Shown: one piece after another, positions 41,912 through 50,685 of the stretch
Position numbering within the stretch: position 1 is the first letter of the stretch
Layout: the number at the start of each line of letters is the position of its first letter
Source of the DNA: Pilosibacter fragilis
Lineage (GTDB): Bacteria; Bacillota; Clostridia; Lachnospirales; Lachnospiraceae
Length of the DNA: 64,000 bases
Assembly (NCBI RefSeq): GCF_032490495.1
Contig: NZ_JAVYJB010000002.1
Coordinates: 124,001 to 188,000 of the forward strand
Reading direction: 5' to 3'
Notes under the pieces: model-generated
What the model was told of the DNA's origin: nothing
The model's input: the letters and a program-made list of their open reading frames with translations, nothing else
The model's database searches: none
Program-made: the position numbers and the translations under genes

Positions 41912-43935
41912 TATATGATCCTCTTGAATTTCTTTTCCATCTCATATTTGCTGATCGCGACGATCGTCGGTCTTCCGTGCGGGCAGTTATATGGATTCTC
42001 CAGTTTTAACAGTTCATCGATGAGCTTATCCGCTTCGGCGAAGGACAGCTCGTTGTTTCCCTTTACCGCCGCCTTGCAGGACATGGTGGCGATCCGGTCG
42101 TAGATGGACTCCACATTCTTTCCCATACTCTCATCGGAGAGTCCGTCGATGAGTTCCATCAGAAGGTCCTTTTTCGCCAGGGAGAACAGATTGTCCGGCA
42201 CCGCCCGCACCGCGTACTCGTTTCCGCCGAAAGGCTCGATCTCGAAGCCGATGTCCGTAAACACCTTCATGTGGCGTTTTAAGAGATCCGCCTCCTGTAA
42301 GGAAAGTGTCAGGATGATCGGCGGGCTCACGAGCTGGGAGGTGTATTCCCTCGTCTTTAGGGACGCGAAGTTCTTCTCGAAGAGGACCTTCTCGTGGGCG
42401 GCATGCTGGTCGATAATGTAGAGACTGCCGTCGTACTCCACAAGCCAGTAAGTCTCGAAGACCTGGCCGATCAGACGGTGGCGCTTTCTCGCGGTTTCCG
42501 AGAGAAGGCGGTTGTCGAACATTTCCATCTGCTTAGGAAGCGCTTCCTTCTCTGCCAGAGGTGCTTCTTTCTCAGCCGGGACCGCTTTCTTCGCAGCCAA
42601 AGCCGCACCTGTCGTCTCCGGAGCTTTCTCTTCCAAAGCCGCAGGCATCGCTGCCGCTCCTGTCTCGTTTGGCTGCTGTGCCTGTGCGCGTTCCGGCGGC
42701 AGTTCCCTTGTCAGCGGTTTCGGCGGCAGGATCCATTCGCTCTTCTGCTTCTTCTCCCCGTAGGCCGGTCGTTCCTCGCGGATGCCCATGGCTTCCATGC
42801 GCCGGTGCTCAAAAGGTTCCGGACCGCGGGCGTTCTTTACGGGCTCACTCATCCCGCTTCCCGGGATCGGATTTCCCGCCGCGGCAGTCTCTTTTTTCTC
42901 AAGCTCGCGCTCTTCCCGCTCCGACATGAGGCTCACGTTCGGAATCAATTCTTTCCCGGAAAGGGCGTCCACCACCGCCTGGCAGATCACCCGGTACATG
43001 TTCTCGCCGTCCTTGAAGCGAAGCTCCATCTTTGACGGATGTACGTTCACATCGATAAACTCCGGCTCCACGGTGAGGTGCAGCAGCGTGAAGGGATATT
43101 TGTGCTGCATCATATAGCTCTTGTACCCGTCCTCGATGGCCTTGGACACGAGTCCGCTCTTAATGTACCGCCCGTTGATGAAATAATTCTCAAAATTTCT
43201 GTTTCCCCGGGCGATCACCGGCTTTCCGATAAATCCGGAGATCTTCACGATTCCGTTTGACACCTCCACCGGGAGAAGGTTTGCCGCGATCTCCCGCCCG
43301 TAGACGGTGTAGATAATGTCTTTCAGGTTGTGATTCCCCGAGGTGTGGAGACGGCTCTGGTTATTCACGATAAGCCGGATGGAGATCTCTGGGTGGGACA
43401 GGGCGATCTTTTCCACGAGATCTGTCACGTGTGCCCCTTCCGTGGTCTCCGTCTTCAAAAATTTCCGTCTGGCAGGTGTGTTGAAAAAGAGGTTCCTGGA
43501 GATAAATGTGGTTCCGTCCGGCGCGCCGATCTCCTCAAGGCCTTTCTCCTCGCCGCCTTCGATCCTGTATCTGGATCCCGTGAGGCTGCCAGAGGTCTTT
43601 GTGATCAGTTCCACCTGAGAGACGGCCGCGATACTGGAAAGTGCCTCGCCACGGAATCCAAGGGAAGAGACCGTGAGCAGATCTTCCGCTGTCCGGATCT
43701 TACTGGTGGAGTGGCGAAGAAACGCTAACGGAAGCTCTTCCTTCTTGATCCCGCATCCATTGTCCGTGATCCGGATAAACCCGATACCGCCCTGACGGAT
43801 CTCCACGGTGATCGCCGTGGAACCGGCATCAATGGCGTTTTCCATTAACTCTTTCACCACGGAAGCAGGCCGCTCCACAACCTCTCCCGCAGCGATCTGG
43901 TTGATCGTACTCTGATCCAGCACCTGAATCGGCAT
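41911..43935 (-). CDS. mutL: DNA mismatch repair protein MutL
   Basis: 674-aa mismatch-repair ATPase and endonuclease. The N-terminal GHKL ATPase domain has VVKELMENAIDAGST, RITDNGCGI and SLGFRGEALSS; a lysine/glutamate/alanine-rich linker (residues ~345-470) follows. The C-terminal domain has the metal endonuclease motif DQHAAHEKVLFE (DQHAxxExxxxE, ~500) and CPHGRP, so it should nick DNA itself, as expected in bacteria lacking MutH. Between mutS and miaA. Confidence 0.97.
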   Translation of the reverse strand: MPIQVLDQSTINQIAAGEVVERPASVVKELMENAIDAGSTAITVEIRQGGIGFIRITDNGCGIKKEELPLAFLRHSTSKIRTAEDLLTVSSLGFRGEALSSIAAVSQVELITKTSGSLTGSRYRIEGGEEKGLEEIGAPDGTTFISRNLFFNTPARRKFLKTETTEGAHVTDLVEKIALSHPEISIRLIVNNQSRLHTSGNHNLKDIIYTVYGREIAANLLPVEVSNGIVKISGFIGKPVIARGNRNFENYFINGRYIKSGLVSKAIEDGYKSYMMQHKYPFTLLHLTVEPEFIDVNVHPSKMELRFKDGENMYRVICQAVVDALSGKELIPNVSLMSEREERELEKKETAAAGNPIPGSGMSEPVKNARGPEPFEHRRMEAMGIREERPAYGEKKQKSEWILPPKPLTRELPPERAQAQQPNETGAAAMPAALEEKAPETTGAALAAKKAVPAEKEAPLAEKEALPKQMEMFDNRLLSETARKRHRLIGQVFETYWLVEYDGSLYIIDQHAAHEKVLFEKNFASLKTREYTSQLVSPPIILTLSLQEADLLKRHMKVFTDIGFEIEPFGGNEYAVRAVPDNLFSLAKKDLLMELIDGLSDESMGKNVESIYDRIATMSCKAAVKGNNELSFAEADKLIDELLKLENPYNCPHGRPTIVAISKYEMEKKFKRII

Positions 43936-44032
43936 AGTCTCTCTCCCTCTCTTTCATATTTTACCCTCGCTGGTATTTGTCTTTCATGCCGTTTCATGCG
44001 AAAACCCGCACCCACAAGGTTTTTTCGTATCA

Positions 44033-46714
44033 TTACTGCCAGCGGTTCTTAAGCTTCGTCTGCAGTCTGTACAGCGTATTCAACGCATCGATCGGGGTCA
44101 TACTGGAAAGCTCAAGATCCCCGAGTTCCTTTATGATATCGTCATCCTTCACCGTATCGAAGATCGACATCTGGTTGAGATCCACCTCGTCCGGCTTTGC
44201 CACCGCCTTGTGCTGCGGGGACGCGCTCATCTGGGCGATTTCCTTTGCCTGCGCGGTAATATCAGCACTGGCAAGCTCCTCCACGAGTTCCTTCGCACGG
44301 GCGATGACCGGCTCCGGTACTCCCGCAAGCTTCGCTACCTGGATTCCGTAACTCTTGTCTGCTCCGCCCTTTACAATCTTTCTGAGGAACACGATATCGT
44401 CCCCCTGTTCCTTAACGGCGATACAGTAGTTGTTAACTCCGCTTATGGTTCCCTCAAGTTCCGTGAGCTCATGGTAATGAGTCGCAAACAATGTCTTCGC
44501 GCCGAGGATCTTCGGGTTGCTGATGTGCTCGATGACCGCCCAGGCAATGGACAGGCCATCGAAGGTACTCGTACCTCGGCCGATCTCATCGAGGACAAGA
44601 AGACTGTTCTTTGTGGCGTTTCTCAGGATATTCGCCACCTCTGTCATCTCAACCATAAACGTACTCTGGCCGGAAGCCAGGTCATCGGAGGCGCCGACTC
44701 TCGTAAAGATCCTGTCGCAGATTCCAATGTTAGCCTCGTCCGCCGGGACAAAGCTTCCGATCTGTGCCATGAGGACGATGAGGGCTGTCTGTCTCATATA
44801 GGTGGACTTACCGGCCATGTTCGGTCCCGTGATGACGGAGATCCTGTTCTTTCCATTGTCCAGATATGTATCGTTTGCGACAAACAGACTGTCCTTGATC
44901 ATCTTCTCAACCACCGGATGGCGTCCGTTCTTGATGTTGATAACGCCTTTTTCGTTGATCTTCGGCTTCACATAGTTATTTCTCATGGACACCGTGGACA
45001 GGGATGTGAACACGTCAATGCCCGCAATAGCCTTCGCGGTACTCTGGATCCGCAGGACTTCCGCCGCGATCTGATCACGCACGTCGCAGAACAGGTCATA
45101 CTCTAAGGTGTAGAGGCGGTCCTCCGCGCCCATGATGATGTCTTCCAGCTCTTTCAGGCGGTCTGTGGTGTACCGCTCTGCGTTTGTCAGCGTCTGTTTA
45201 CGGATAAAGTACTCCGGAACTAAGTCCTTGAAGGAGTTCGTCACCTCAAAATAGTAGCCGAACACCTTGTTGTACTTGATCTTCAGATTTTTAATCCCTG
45301 TCTTTTCCTTCTCCTCCGTCTCAAGATCCGCCAGCCATGCCTTCCCCTCAGTCTTCGCCTTCCGGTACTTGTCGGCTTCCTCGCTGTATCCGTCCTTGAT
45401 GATGTTTCCCTCGCGGACCGTGATCGGCGGCTCGTCGACAATGGAGCGGTCGATCAGCTCATAGAGGTCCCGGAGCGGGTCCAGGTCCTCATTCATCTTT
45501 TTTAAGAGCTCGCAGGAGAATTCTCCGAGAATATCTTTGATATACGGCAGCATCTCCAGGGAATTCTTAAAGGAGAGAAGGTCTCTCGGGTTCGCTGTCT
45601 TGTAACTGATGCGGCCCATGAGGCGTTCCAGGTCGTAGACGGAATTTAAGTATTCCCGGATCTCCTCCCTGGAAATATAGTTCATGTTCAGTTCCTCGAT
45701 GGCCTGCTGACGGCGCTCGATCTCCTCTTTATCGATCAGCGGCTGTTCAATAAAAGAACGGAGAAGTCTCGCTCCCATGGCCGTCTTTGTCTTATCGAGA
45801 ACCCAGAGCAGGGATCCGCGCTTCTGTTTTTCCCTTAAGGTCTCAACTAACTCCAGATTTCGTCTCGTGGAGGTGTCGATCATCATGAACTGACCTGTCG
45901 TATACGGTGTGATCTTCGTCAGATGGGACAGGTCATTCTTCTGCGTCTCATAGAGGTACTGAAGAACAGCACCGGAGGCGATCATTCCGTTCTCGTAGTC
46001 GCCCAGGCCCAGTCCTTCCAGACTCATCACATGGAAGTGCTCTTTTAAGATCTTTCTGCAGTCATCGTCCGAGAAAAACCTGTTTTCCAGGGCGGTCACG
46101 GCAAAATGATACCGTTCTTTTAACTCATCCATGTCCAGCCCGGACATAAAGAGTGCCTCGTTGCACACGAGCTCCGACGGTGTGAACTTATTGATCTCAT
46201 CAAGCAGTGCCCGCTCGCTCGTCACTTCTGTAACAAAAAAATCGCCGGTCGTAATGTCGACCGTCGCAATTCCGTAATTGTTTCCAGTATACACAACCGC
46301 CATCAGGTAGTTGTTCTTTGTCTCATCCAGGGCCTGGGAGCTCGTTATGGTTCCCGGTGTCACAACGCGGATGACTTCGCGCTTTACGAGGCCCTTTGCG
46401 AGCTTCGGGTCCTCCATCTGCTCCGCGATAGCGACCTTATAGCCTTTCTGGACAAGTCTCGTGAGATAACCTTCCACCGCGTGGAATGGCACACCGCACA
46501 TCGGTGCCCGCTCTTCCAGGCCGCAGTCCTTTCCCGTCAGTGTCAGCTCCAGCTCTCTTGAAACCGTCTTGGCATCCTCAAAAAACATCTCGTAGAAATC
46601 ACCCAATCGGTAAAAAAGAATACAGTCCGGATACTGTTTTTTTGTTTCGAGATAATGTGTCATCATTGGTGAAATCTGTCCCACGTCTTTTCTCCTATTC
46701 CTTAACATGCCCAC
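44033..46714 (-). CDS. mutS: DNA mismatch repair protein MutS
   Basis: 893-aa mismatch-recognition ATPase. The mismatch-contacting FYE lies in FYRLGDFYEMFFEDA (residues ~35-50), the Walker A motif is ITGPNMAGKSTYMRQTAL (~residues 615-632), Walker B is LLVLDEIGRGTSTFDG (~700) and the ABC signature follows (ATHYHELTELE). A long C-terminal part reaches the dimer/tetramer region. Directly upstream of mutL with a 97-bp gap. Confidence 0.98.
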   Translation of the reverse strand: MGMLRNRRKDVGQISPMMTHYLETKKQYPDCILFYRLGDFYEMFFEDAKTVSRELELTLTGKDCGLEERAPMCGVPFHAVEGYLTRLVQKGYKVAIAEQMEDPKLAKGLVKREVIRVVTPGTITSSQALDETKNNYLMAVVYTGNNYGIATVDITTGDFFVTEVTSERALLDEINKFTPSELVCNEALFMSGLDMDELKERYHFAVTALENRFFSDDDCRKILKEHFHVMSLEGLGLGDYENGMIASGAVLQYLYETQKNDLSHLTKITPYTTGQFMMIDTSTRRNLELVETLREKQKRGSLLWVLDKTKTAMGARLLRSFIEQPLIDKEEIERRQQAIEELNMNYISREEIREYLNSVYDLERLMGRISYKTANPRDLLSFKNSLEMLPYIKDILGEFSCELLKKMNEDLDPLRDLYELIDRSIVDEPPITVREGNIIKDGYSEEADKYRKAKTEGKAWLADLETEEKEKTGIKNLKIKYNKVFGYYFEVTNSFKDLVPEYFIRKQTLTNAERYTTDRLKELEDIIMGAEDRLYTLEYDLFCDVRDQIAAEVLRIQSTAKAIAGIDVFTSLSTVSMRNNYVKPKINEKGVINIKNGRHPVVEKMIKDSLFVANDTYLDNGKNRISVITGPNMAGKSTYMRQTALIVLMAQIGSFVPADEANIGICDRIFTRVGASDDLASGQSTFMVEMTEVANILRNATKNSLLVLDEIGRGTSTFDGLSIAWAVIEHISNPKILGAKTLFATHYHELTELEGTISGVNNYCIAVKEQGDDIVFLRKIVKGGADKSYGIQVAKLAGVPEPVIARAKELVEELASADITAQAKEIAQMSASPQHKAVAKPDEVDLNQMSIFDTVKDDDIIKELGDLELSSMTPIDALNTLYRLQTKLKNRWQ

Positions 46715-46757
46715 AGCGCCCGAAGCACTCGGCTCCGGGCGTCACATGTGTTTCATC

Positions 46758-48188
46758 TTATTTTACAAGAGATCCCATATAGTAGAATCCCTTTGCCTCG
46801 TCTAAGGAGACATCAACGATCTTTCCGATCAGAGATGCGTCTCCAGCGAAATGCACGACTGTGTTGTTGGAAAGTCTTCCTGTCACAAAGCCTGCCTCGT
46901 GCGTATCGATCTCCTCCACAAGGACTTTTTGTACTGTTCCCTCGTGGCGCTTTACGACCTCAGCCGCGATGTCCTGGACCTCCTTAAGCAGGCGGTCGAA
47001 ACGGTTCTTTACCACGTCCTCCGGAACCTGGTTTGGCATAGCAGCCGCCGGTGTTCCGGTACGTTTGGAGTAGATGAAGGTGAAAGCACTGTCGTAACGC
47101 ACTTTTCTCACCACATCCATGGTCTCCTCGAAGTCCTCCTCTGTCTCTCCCGGGAATCCCACGATGATATCGGTGGTCAGGGAAATATCCGGCATCGCCG
47201 CACGGAGCTTCTCCACCAGGGCGAGGTACTGTTCCTTCGAGTATTTGCGGTTCATTCTCTTCAAGATCTCACTGCTGCCAGACTGAAGCGGAAGATGCAA
47301 ATGGCTGCAGATCTTTTTGGAGTTCTTCATGGTCTCGATGAGTTCATCGGAGAGATCCTTCGGATGGGAAGTCATGAAGCGGATCCGCTCAAGTCCCTCG
47401 ATCTTTTCCACTCTTCTAAGGAGCTCCGCGAACGTGATTGGCTGTTCCAGGTTCTTTCCGTAGGAGTTGACGTTCTGTCCCAGAAGCATGACTTCCACGA
47501 CACCGTCAGCTACAAGACCCTCGATCTCCTTGATAATATCTTCCGGCTCCCTGCTTCTCTCGCGTCCGCGCACATACGGCACGATACAGTAGCTGCAGAA
47601 GTTGTTGCAGCCGAACATGATGTTGACACCAGATTTGAACGGATACTTTCTCTCGATCGGGAGTTCCTCCACGATCTCGTTTGTTCCTTCCCATACATCG
47701 ACCACCATCTTCTTCTCCATGAAGCGCTCGTAGAGCAGCTCCGCAAGCTTGAAGATATTGTGGGTTCCGAAGATCAGGTCCACATGGCGGTAGCTCTTCT
47801 TGATCTTTGCGACTACCTCCGGCTCCTGCATCATGCAGCCGCAGAGGGCGATCATCATATCCGGGTTCTTTCTCTTTACACCGCTTAAATATCCAAGGCG
47901 GCCATAAACCTTTAAGTTCGCGTTCTCACGAACGGTGCATGTATTGTAGAGGACGAAATCTGAATTCTCATCGGTTCCCTCCTCATAACCGGCTTCCTTT
48001 AAGATTCCAAGGAGTTTTTCGGAGTCTCTGGCATTCATCTGGCACCCGAAGGTGTTGATAAAACAGGTGAGCGGACGGCCTTTTTTCGCGCTCTCCGCCT
48101 CCACGAGCTTCTTCACCTGTTCCATAAAGTACTGCTGTCTCGCAGGTTCCTCTGTCGGGGCACCTGCGATAATATTTTTATCTGTCAT
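46758..48188 (-). CDS. miaB: tRNA 2-methylthio-N6-dimethylallyladenosine synthase MiaB
   Basis: 476-aa radical SAM methylthiotransferase acting on the MiaA product at A37. UPF0004 N-terminal domain with three Cys (TFGCQMNARDSEKL; NTCTVREN; ALCGCM), the radical SAM motif FGCNNFCSYCIVPYVRGRERSR (~residues 190-211) and a C-terminal TRAM domain. The ATG at 48188 was chosen for its SD (GGAGA) and family length; an upstream ATG adds 20 residues. It has its own strong promoter (48278-48306), with a miniature mobile element immediately upstream of it. Confidence 0.97.
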   Translation of the reverse strand: MTDKNIIAGAPTEEPARQQYFMEQVKKLVEAESAKKGRPLTCFINTFGCQMNARDSEKLLGILKEAGYEEGTDENSDFVLYNTCTVRENANLKVYGRLGYLSGVKRKNPDMMIALCGCMMQEPEVVAKIKKSYRHVDLIFGTHNIFKLAELLYERFMEKKMVVDVWEGTNEIVEELPIERKYPFKSGVNIMFGCNNFCSYCIVPYVRGRERSREPEDIIKEIEGLVADGVVEVMLLGQNVNSYGKNLEQPITFAELLRRVEKIEGLERIRFMTSHPKDLSDELIETMKNSKKICSHLHLPLQSGSSEILKRMNRKYSKEQYLALVEKLRAAMPDISLTTDIIVGFPGETEEDFEETMDVVRKVRYDSAFTFIYSKRTGTPAAAMPNQVPEDVVKNRFDRLLKEVQDIAAEVVKRHEGTVQKVLVEEIDTHEAGFVTGRLSNNTVVHFAGDASLIGKIVDVSLDEAKGFYYMGSLVK

Positions 48189-48277
48189 TCTGATATTTCT
48201 CCAACTATTTTTATAAACCTTTATGTTCAGCCGTTCTCTTTTTGGCATAAACGTCCCTGGCTGAACTGTCCCGAATG

Positions 48278-48306
48278 ATTATACCCAAGATTCCCCGAAA
48301 ATGCAA
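48278..48306 (-). promoter_or_regulatory. Sigma-A promoter of miaB
   Basis: TTGCAT (48301-48306) and TATAAT (48278-48283) on the minus strand, separated by exactly 17 nt. The direct repeat bounding element B1 starts only 4 bp upstream of the -35 box. Confidence 0.8.
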
Positions 48307-48318
48307 CCTTGTTGTTTT

Positions 48319-48451
48319 GTAGCTATTCAGTACCTTCATAGTTACGTGCAAAAATCCATTCCAGATCAGCTTCGCTGATGGGATTTTTGCCTTCCAGCCT
48401 ATGTTTTCTTACGGTCAGCGCAGCAAGTGCGCAGACCTACTGAACAGTTAC
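48319..48451. mobile_element. 133-bp miniature inverted-repeat element, copy B1
   Basis: Termini GTAGCTATTCAGTA and TACTGAACAGTTAC are inverted repeats (12/14). Flanked by the perfect 8-bp direct repeats GTTGTTTT (48311-48318 and 48452-48459). Interior hairpins: GCAAAAATCC/GGATTTTTGC enclosing ATCAGC/GCTGAT, and GCGCA-rich GCAG..GTGCGCAG. Related copies at 54640-54772 and, truncated, 19772-19826. No coding potential. Confidence 0.85.
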
Positions 48452-48522
48452 GTTGTTTTTTACTTCTCCGCCCATGACCAACGTCAGCGGAAATCCGCCG
48501 GAATGCTTTACAGCCTGTATTT

Positions 48523-49764
48523 CTATTTGCGGATCTGTCCATCCCCGTAAATAATATACTTCGTGGATGTCAGCGCCAGAAGTCCCATCGGTCCTCTCGC
48601 ATGGAGCTTCTGGGTGCTGATACCGATCTCAGCGCCGAAGCCGAACTCAAATCCGTCAGTAAATCTCGTGGAGGCATTGACATAAACTGCCGCCGCATCC
48701 ACCTCATTTAAGAATTTCTGGGCGTTCTCGTAGTCCTTTGTCACGATGGCCTCGGAATGTCCCGTATTGTACCGGTTGATATGGGCGATAGCCTCATCCA
48801 CGGAGTCCACGATCTTGCAGGAAAGAATATAATCCAGGTACTCTTTTCCCCAGTCTTCCTCTGTGGCCGCCGTAAATTCCGGCACGATGGAGCGGGCCCC
48901 CTCGTCAGCGCGTATCTCCACGTTTTTCTCATCGAGACGCTTTTTCATCAGCGGCAGGAATTCCTTTGCGATCTTTCTATGTACCAAGGTGGATTCGCAG
49001 GCGTTGCAGACGCCGATCCTCTGGGTCTTCGCATTAAAGATGATATCTAACGCCATATCGAAATCCGCGCTCTCGTCCACATAGATATGACAGTTTCCGG
49101 TACCCGTCTCGATCACCGGAACCGTGCTGTTCTCCACAACGGTACGGATCAGACCTGCCCCGCCTCTCGGGATCAGGACATCGAGATATCCGTTCATCCG
49201 CATGAACTCTCTCGCGGTCTCATGGCTTGTATCCTCGATCAGAGAGATCGCGTCCTCCGGGATTCTCTCCTTCTTTAAGCCATTCCTGATCGCCGCAACG
49301 ATGGCCTTATTGGATTCCAGCGCGTCGCTGCCGCCGCGAAGGATCACGGCATTTCCTGTCTTAAAGCAGAGGGCAAAAGCATCTGCCGTCACATTTGGTC
49401 TCGCCTCGTAGATGATTCCGATAACACCGAAGGGCACCCGTTTCTGGCCGATCAGGAGTCCGTTCGGGCGCCTCTTCATGGAGATCACCTCTCCCACCGG
49501 ATCCTCGAGACCTACGACCTGGCGCATGCCCTCCACGATTCCCTCGATCCGCTTGTGGTTCAGCTCCAGGCGGTCCACAAGTCCCGGAGCCATTCCTCTT
49601 TCTTTCGCTTTTGCGACATCCGCCGCGTTGGCTTTTAAGATCTCATCCTCTTCATCCAAGATCTCCTGGGCCGCAGCCAGAAGTCCCGCGTTCTTTAAGT
49701 CTGTCCCCATTTTTCCGAGGATATAGGAAGTTTCTTTTGCTTTCTGTCCGATTTCTATTAACAT
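48523..49764 (-). CDS. proA: Gamma-glutamyl phosphate reductase
   Basis: 413-aa NADPH-dependent aldehyde dehydrogenase-fold enzyme, second step of proline synthesis. Family motifs are PFGVIGIIYEARPNVTADAFALCFKTGNAVILRGGSDAL (residues ~108-146), PVIETGTGNCHIYVD and the active-site Cys in QRIGVCNACESTLVH (~250-264). Normal length. It lies with proB, a DUF896 gene and a 5-formyl-THF cyclo-ligase gene in one run, rather than adjacent to proB. Confidence 0.97.
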   Translation of the reverse strand: MLIEIGQKAKETSYILGKMGTDLKNAGLLAAAQEILDEEDEILKANAADVAKAKERGMAPGLVDRLELNHKRIEGIVEGMRQVVGLEDPVGEVISMKRRPNGLLIGQKRVPFGVIGIIYEARPNVTADAFALCFKTGNAVILRGGSDALESNKAIVAAIRNGLKKERIPEDAISLIEDTSHETAREFMRMNGYLDVLIPRGGAGLIRTVVENSTVPVIETGTGNCHIYVDESADFDMALDIIFNAKTQRIGVCNACESTLVHRKIAKEFLPLMKKRLDEKNVEIRADEGARSIVPEFTAATEEDWGKEYLDYILSCKIVDSVDEAIAHINRYNTGHSEAIVTKDYENAQKFLNEVDAAAVYVNASTRFTDGFEFGFGAEIGISTQKLHARGPMGLLALTSTKYIIYGDGQIRK

Positions 49765-49802
49765 GACTGTTTCCTCCCTGATTTATGATCCTGAGCATGT
49801 TG

Positions 49803-50438
49803 TTACTCAATGTTGCACTGGATCACCCGTTTTTCTGTCACGATCATATCCACGCTCTTGTCATACGGTTCCGCCGGGATCTCATGAAGGATCTGGAACT
49901 CGTATGCCAGGGCAATGGTCTTATGACCGGGATGCGTCTCCAGATACCGGTCATAATATCCGCCGCCTTTTCCAAGGCGGACGCCGTTTTCCGTAAATCC
50001 CATGCCCGGCACCAGGATCGGTGCTGTCGGAAAAATATACCTGGATTTCTGATGAAATTCCTGGTCCATCTTTTCCGAAGCTATTTCCGAATGGTACTCC
50101 TCTGCGCTCCGGCATCCGTTCTTAGGCTCCATAATGTGAAACGCGCCCTCAGTGAGATCATCCTCTGAGTCAGTCACGAAAAACTCCATCGTCTCACCCA
50201 TGACTCTTGGAAGGCAGACAATGCATTTTTTCTTCCAAAGCTCTTTTAAGATCTCCGCAGTCCCAGTCTCCCAGTTTAAAGACGCATATCCGTAAACTGC
50301 CCCGGCATCAGTGACCGCGGGAAGAGTCAGGACCCGCTCCGCGATCTGGCGGTCCAGAATCTCTTTTTCTTCCTCCGGCAGTAACCTTAACTGGTCTCGT
50401 ATTTCTTTTCTAAGATCAGCTTTCTGTTTTTCCAACAT
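49803..50438 (-). CDS. 5-formyltetrahydrofolate cyclo-ligase
   Basis: 211-aa ATP-dependent enzyme converting 5-formyl-THF to 5,10-methenyl-THF. Signatures are LRKEIRDQLRLLPEEEKEILDRQIAERVLTLP at the N-terminus, the substrate loop KKCIVCLPRVMGETMEFFVT and the Mg/ATP motif ILVPGMGFTENGVRLGKGGGYYDRYL (residues ~140-165). The ATG at 50438 overlaps the end of the DUF896 gene by 23 nt; a TTG at 50456 would be an alternative. Placed between proB and proA, probably by transcript sharing only. Confidence 0.92.
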   Translation of the reverse strand: MLEKQKADLRKEIRDQLRLLPEEEKEILDRQIAERVLTLPAVTDAGAVYGYASLNWETGTAEILKELWKKKCIVCLPRVMGETMEFFVTDSEDDLTEGAFHIMEPKNGCRSAEEYHSEIASEKMDQEFHQKSRYIFPTAPILVPGMGFTENGVRLGKGGGYYDRYLETHPGHKTIALAYEFQILHEIPAEPYDKSVDMIVTEKRVIQCNIE

Positions 50439-50643
50439 TTCCGTATTTCTTTCCAAGATCTGTCACGGAGCCATCCTTCTCAACGATGGAGATATTGTTT
50501 AAATGGCCTCTGAGGCTCGCCTTGATATCGGCAACATACTGTTTTCTCAAAGCTGCCTGTTCCTCTTTTTCCGCGTCCGTAAGTCCTACGGCCTGGGATT
50601 TATGGTAAAGCTCATTGATTCTGTCGATCTGTTCCTGTTTCAT
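50416..50643 (-). CDS. DUF896 (YnzC/UPF0291) family protein
   Basis: 75-aa small cytoplasmic protein. INELYHKSQAVGLTDAEKEEQAALRKQYVADIKASLRGHLNNISIVEKDG is typical of UPF0291/YnzC, a short helical-hairpin family linked in Bacillus to the SOS-inducible operon yneA-yneB-ynzC; molecular function is unknown. SD and ATG at 50643 are clear. It follows proB by 42 nt and overlaps the cyclo-ligase gene. Confidence 0.9.
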   Translation of the reverse strand: MKQEQIDRINELYHKSQAVGLTDAEKEEQAALRKQYVADIKASLRGHLNNISIVEKDGSVTDLGKKYGNVGKTES

Positions 50644-50685
50644 ATTTGTTTCTCTTGTCCTCTCAGTTTCTTTTCAGAGCCCATA

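Larger units (their letters stand above)
48189..48522. other. Interval between miaB and proA with promoter and mobile element
   Basis: Holds the miaB promoter (48278-48306), element B1 with its direct repeats (48311-48459) and the region after the proA stop. No gene seen. Confidence 0.65.

Noticed and set aside
42394..43035. + strand open frame antisense to mutL
   Set aside because: Arises from the low-complexity Ala/Glu-rich linker of MutL; no separate support.
44210..45106. Long + strand open frame antisense to mutS
   Set aside because: Full overlap with mutS, no family match and no ribosome binding site.
46851..47888. Long open frame on the + strand, antisense to miaB (345 codons)
   Set aside because: It lies entirely over the well-supported miaB gene, has no recognised motif, and is explained by codon bias on the opposite strand.
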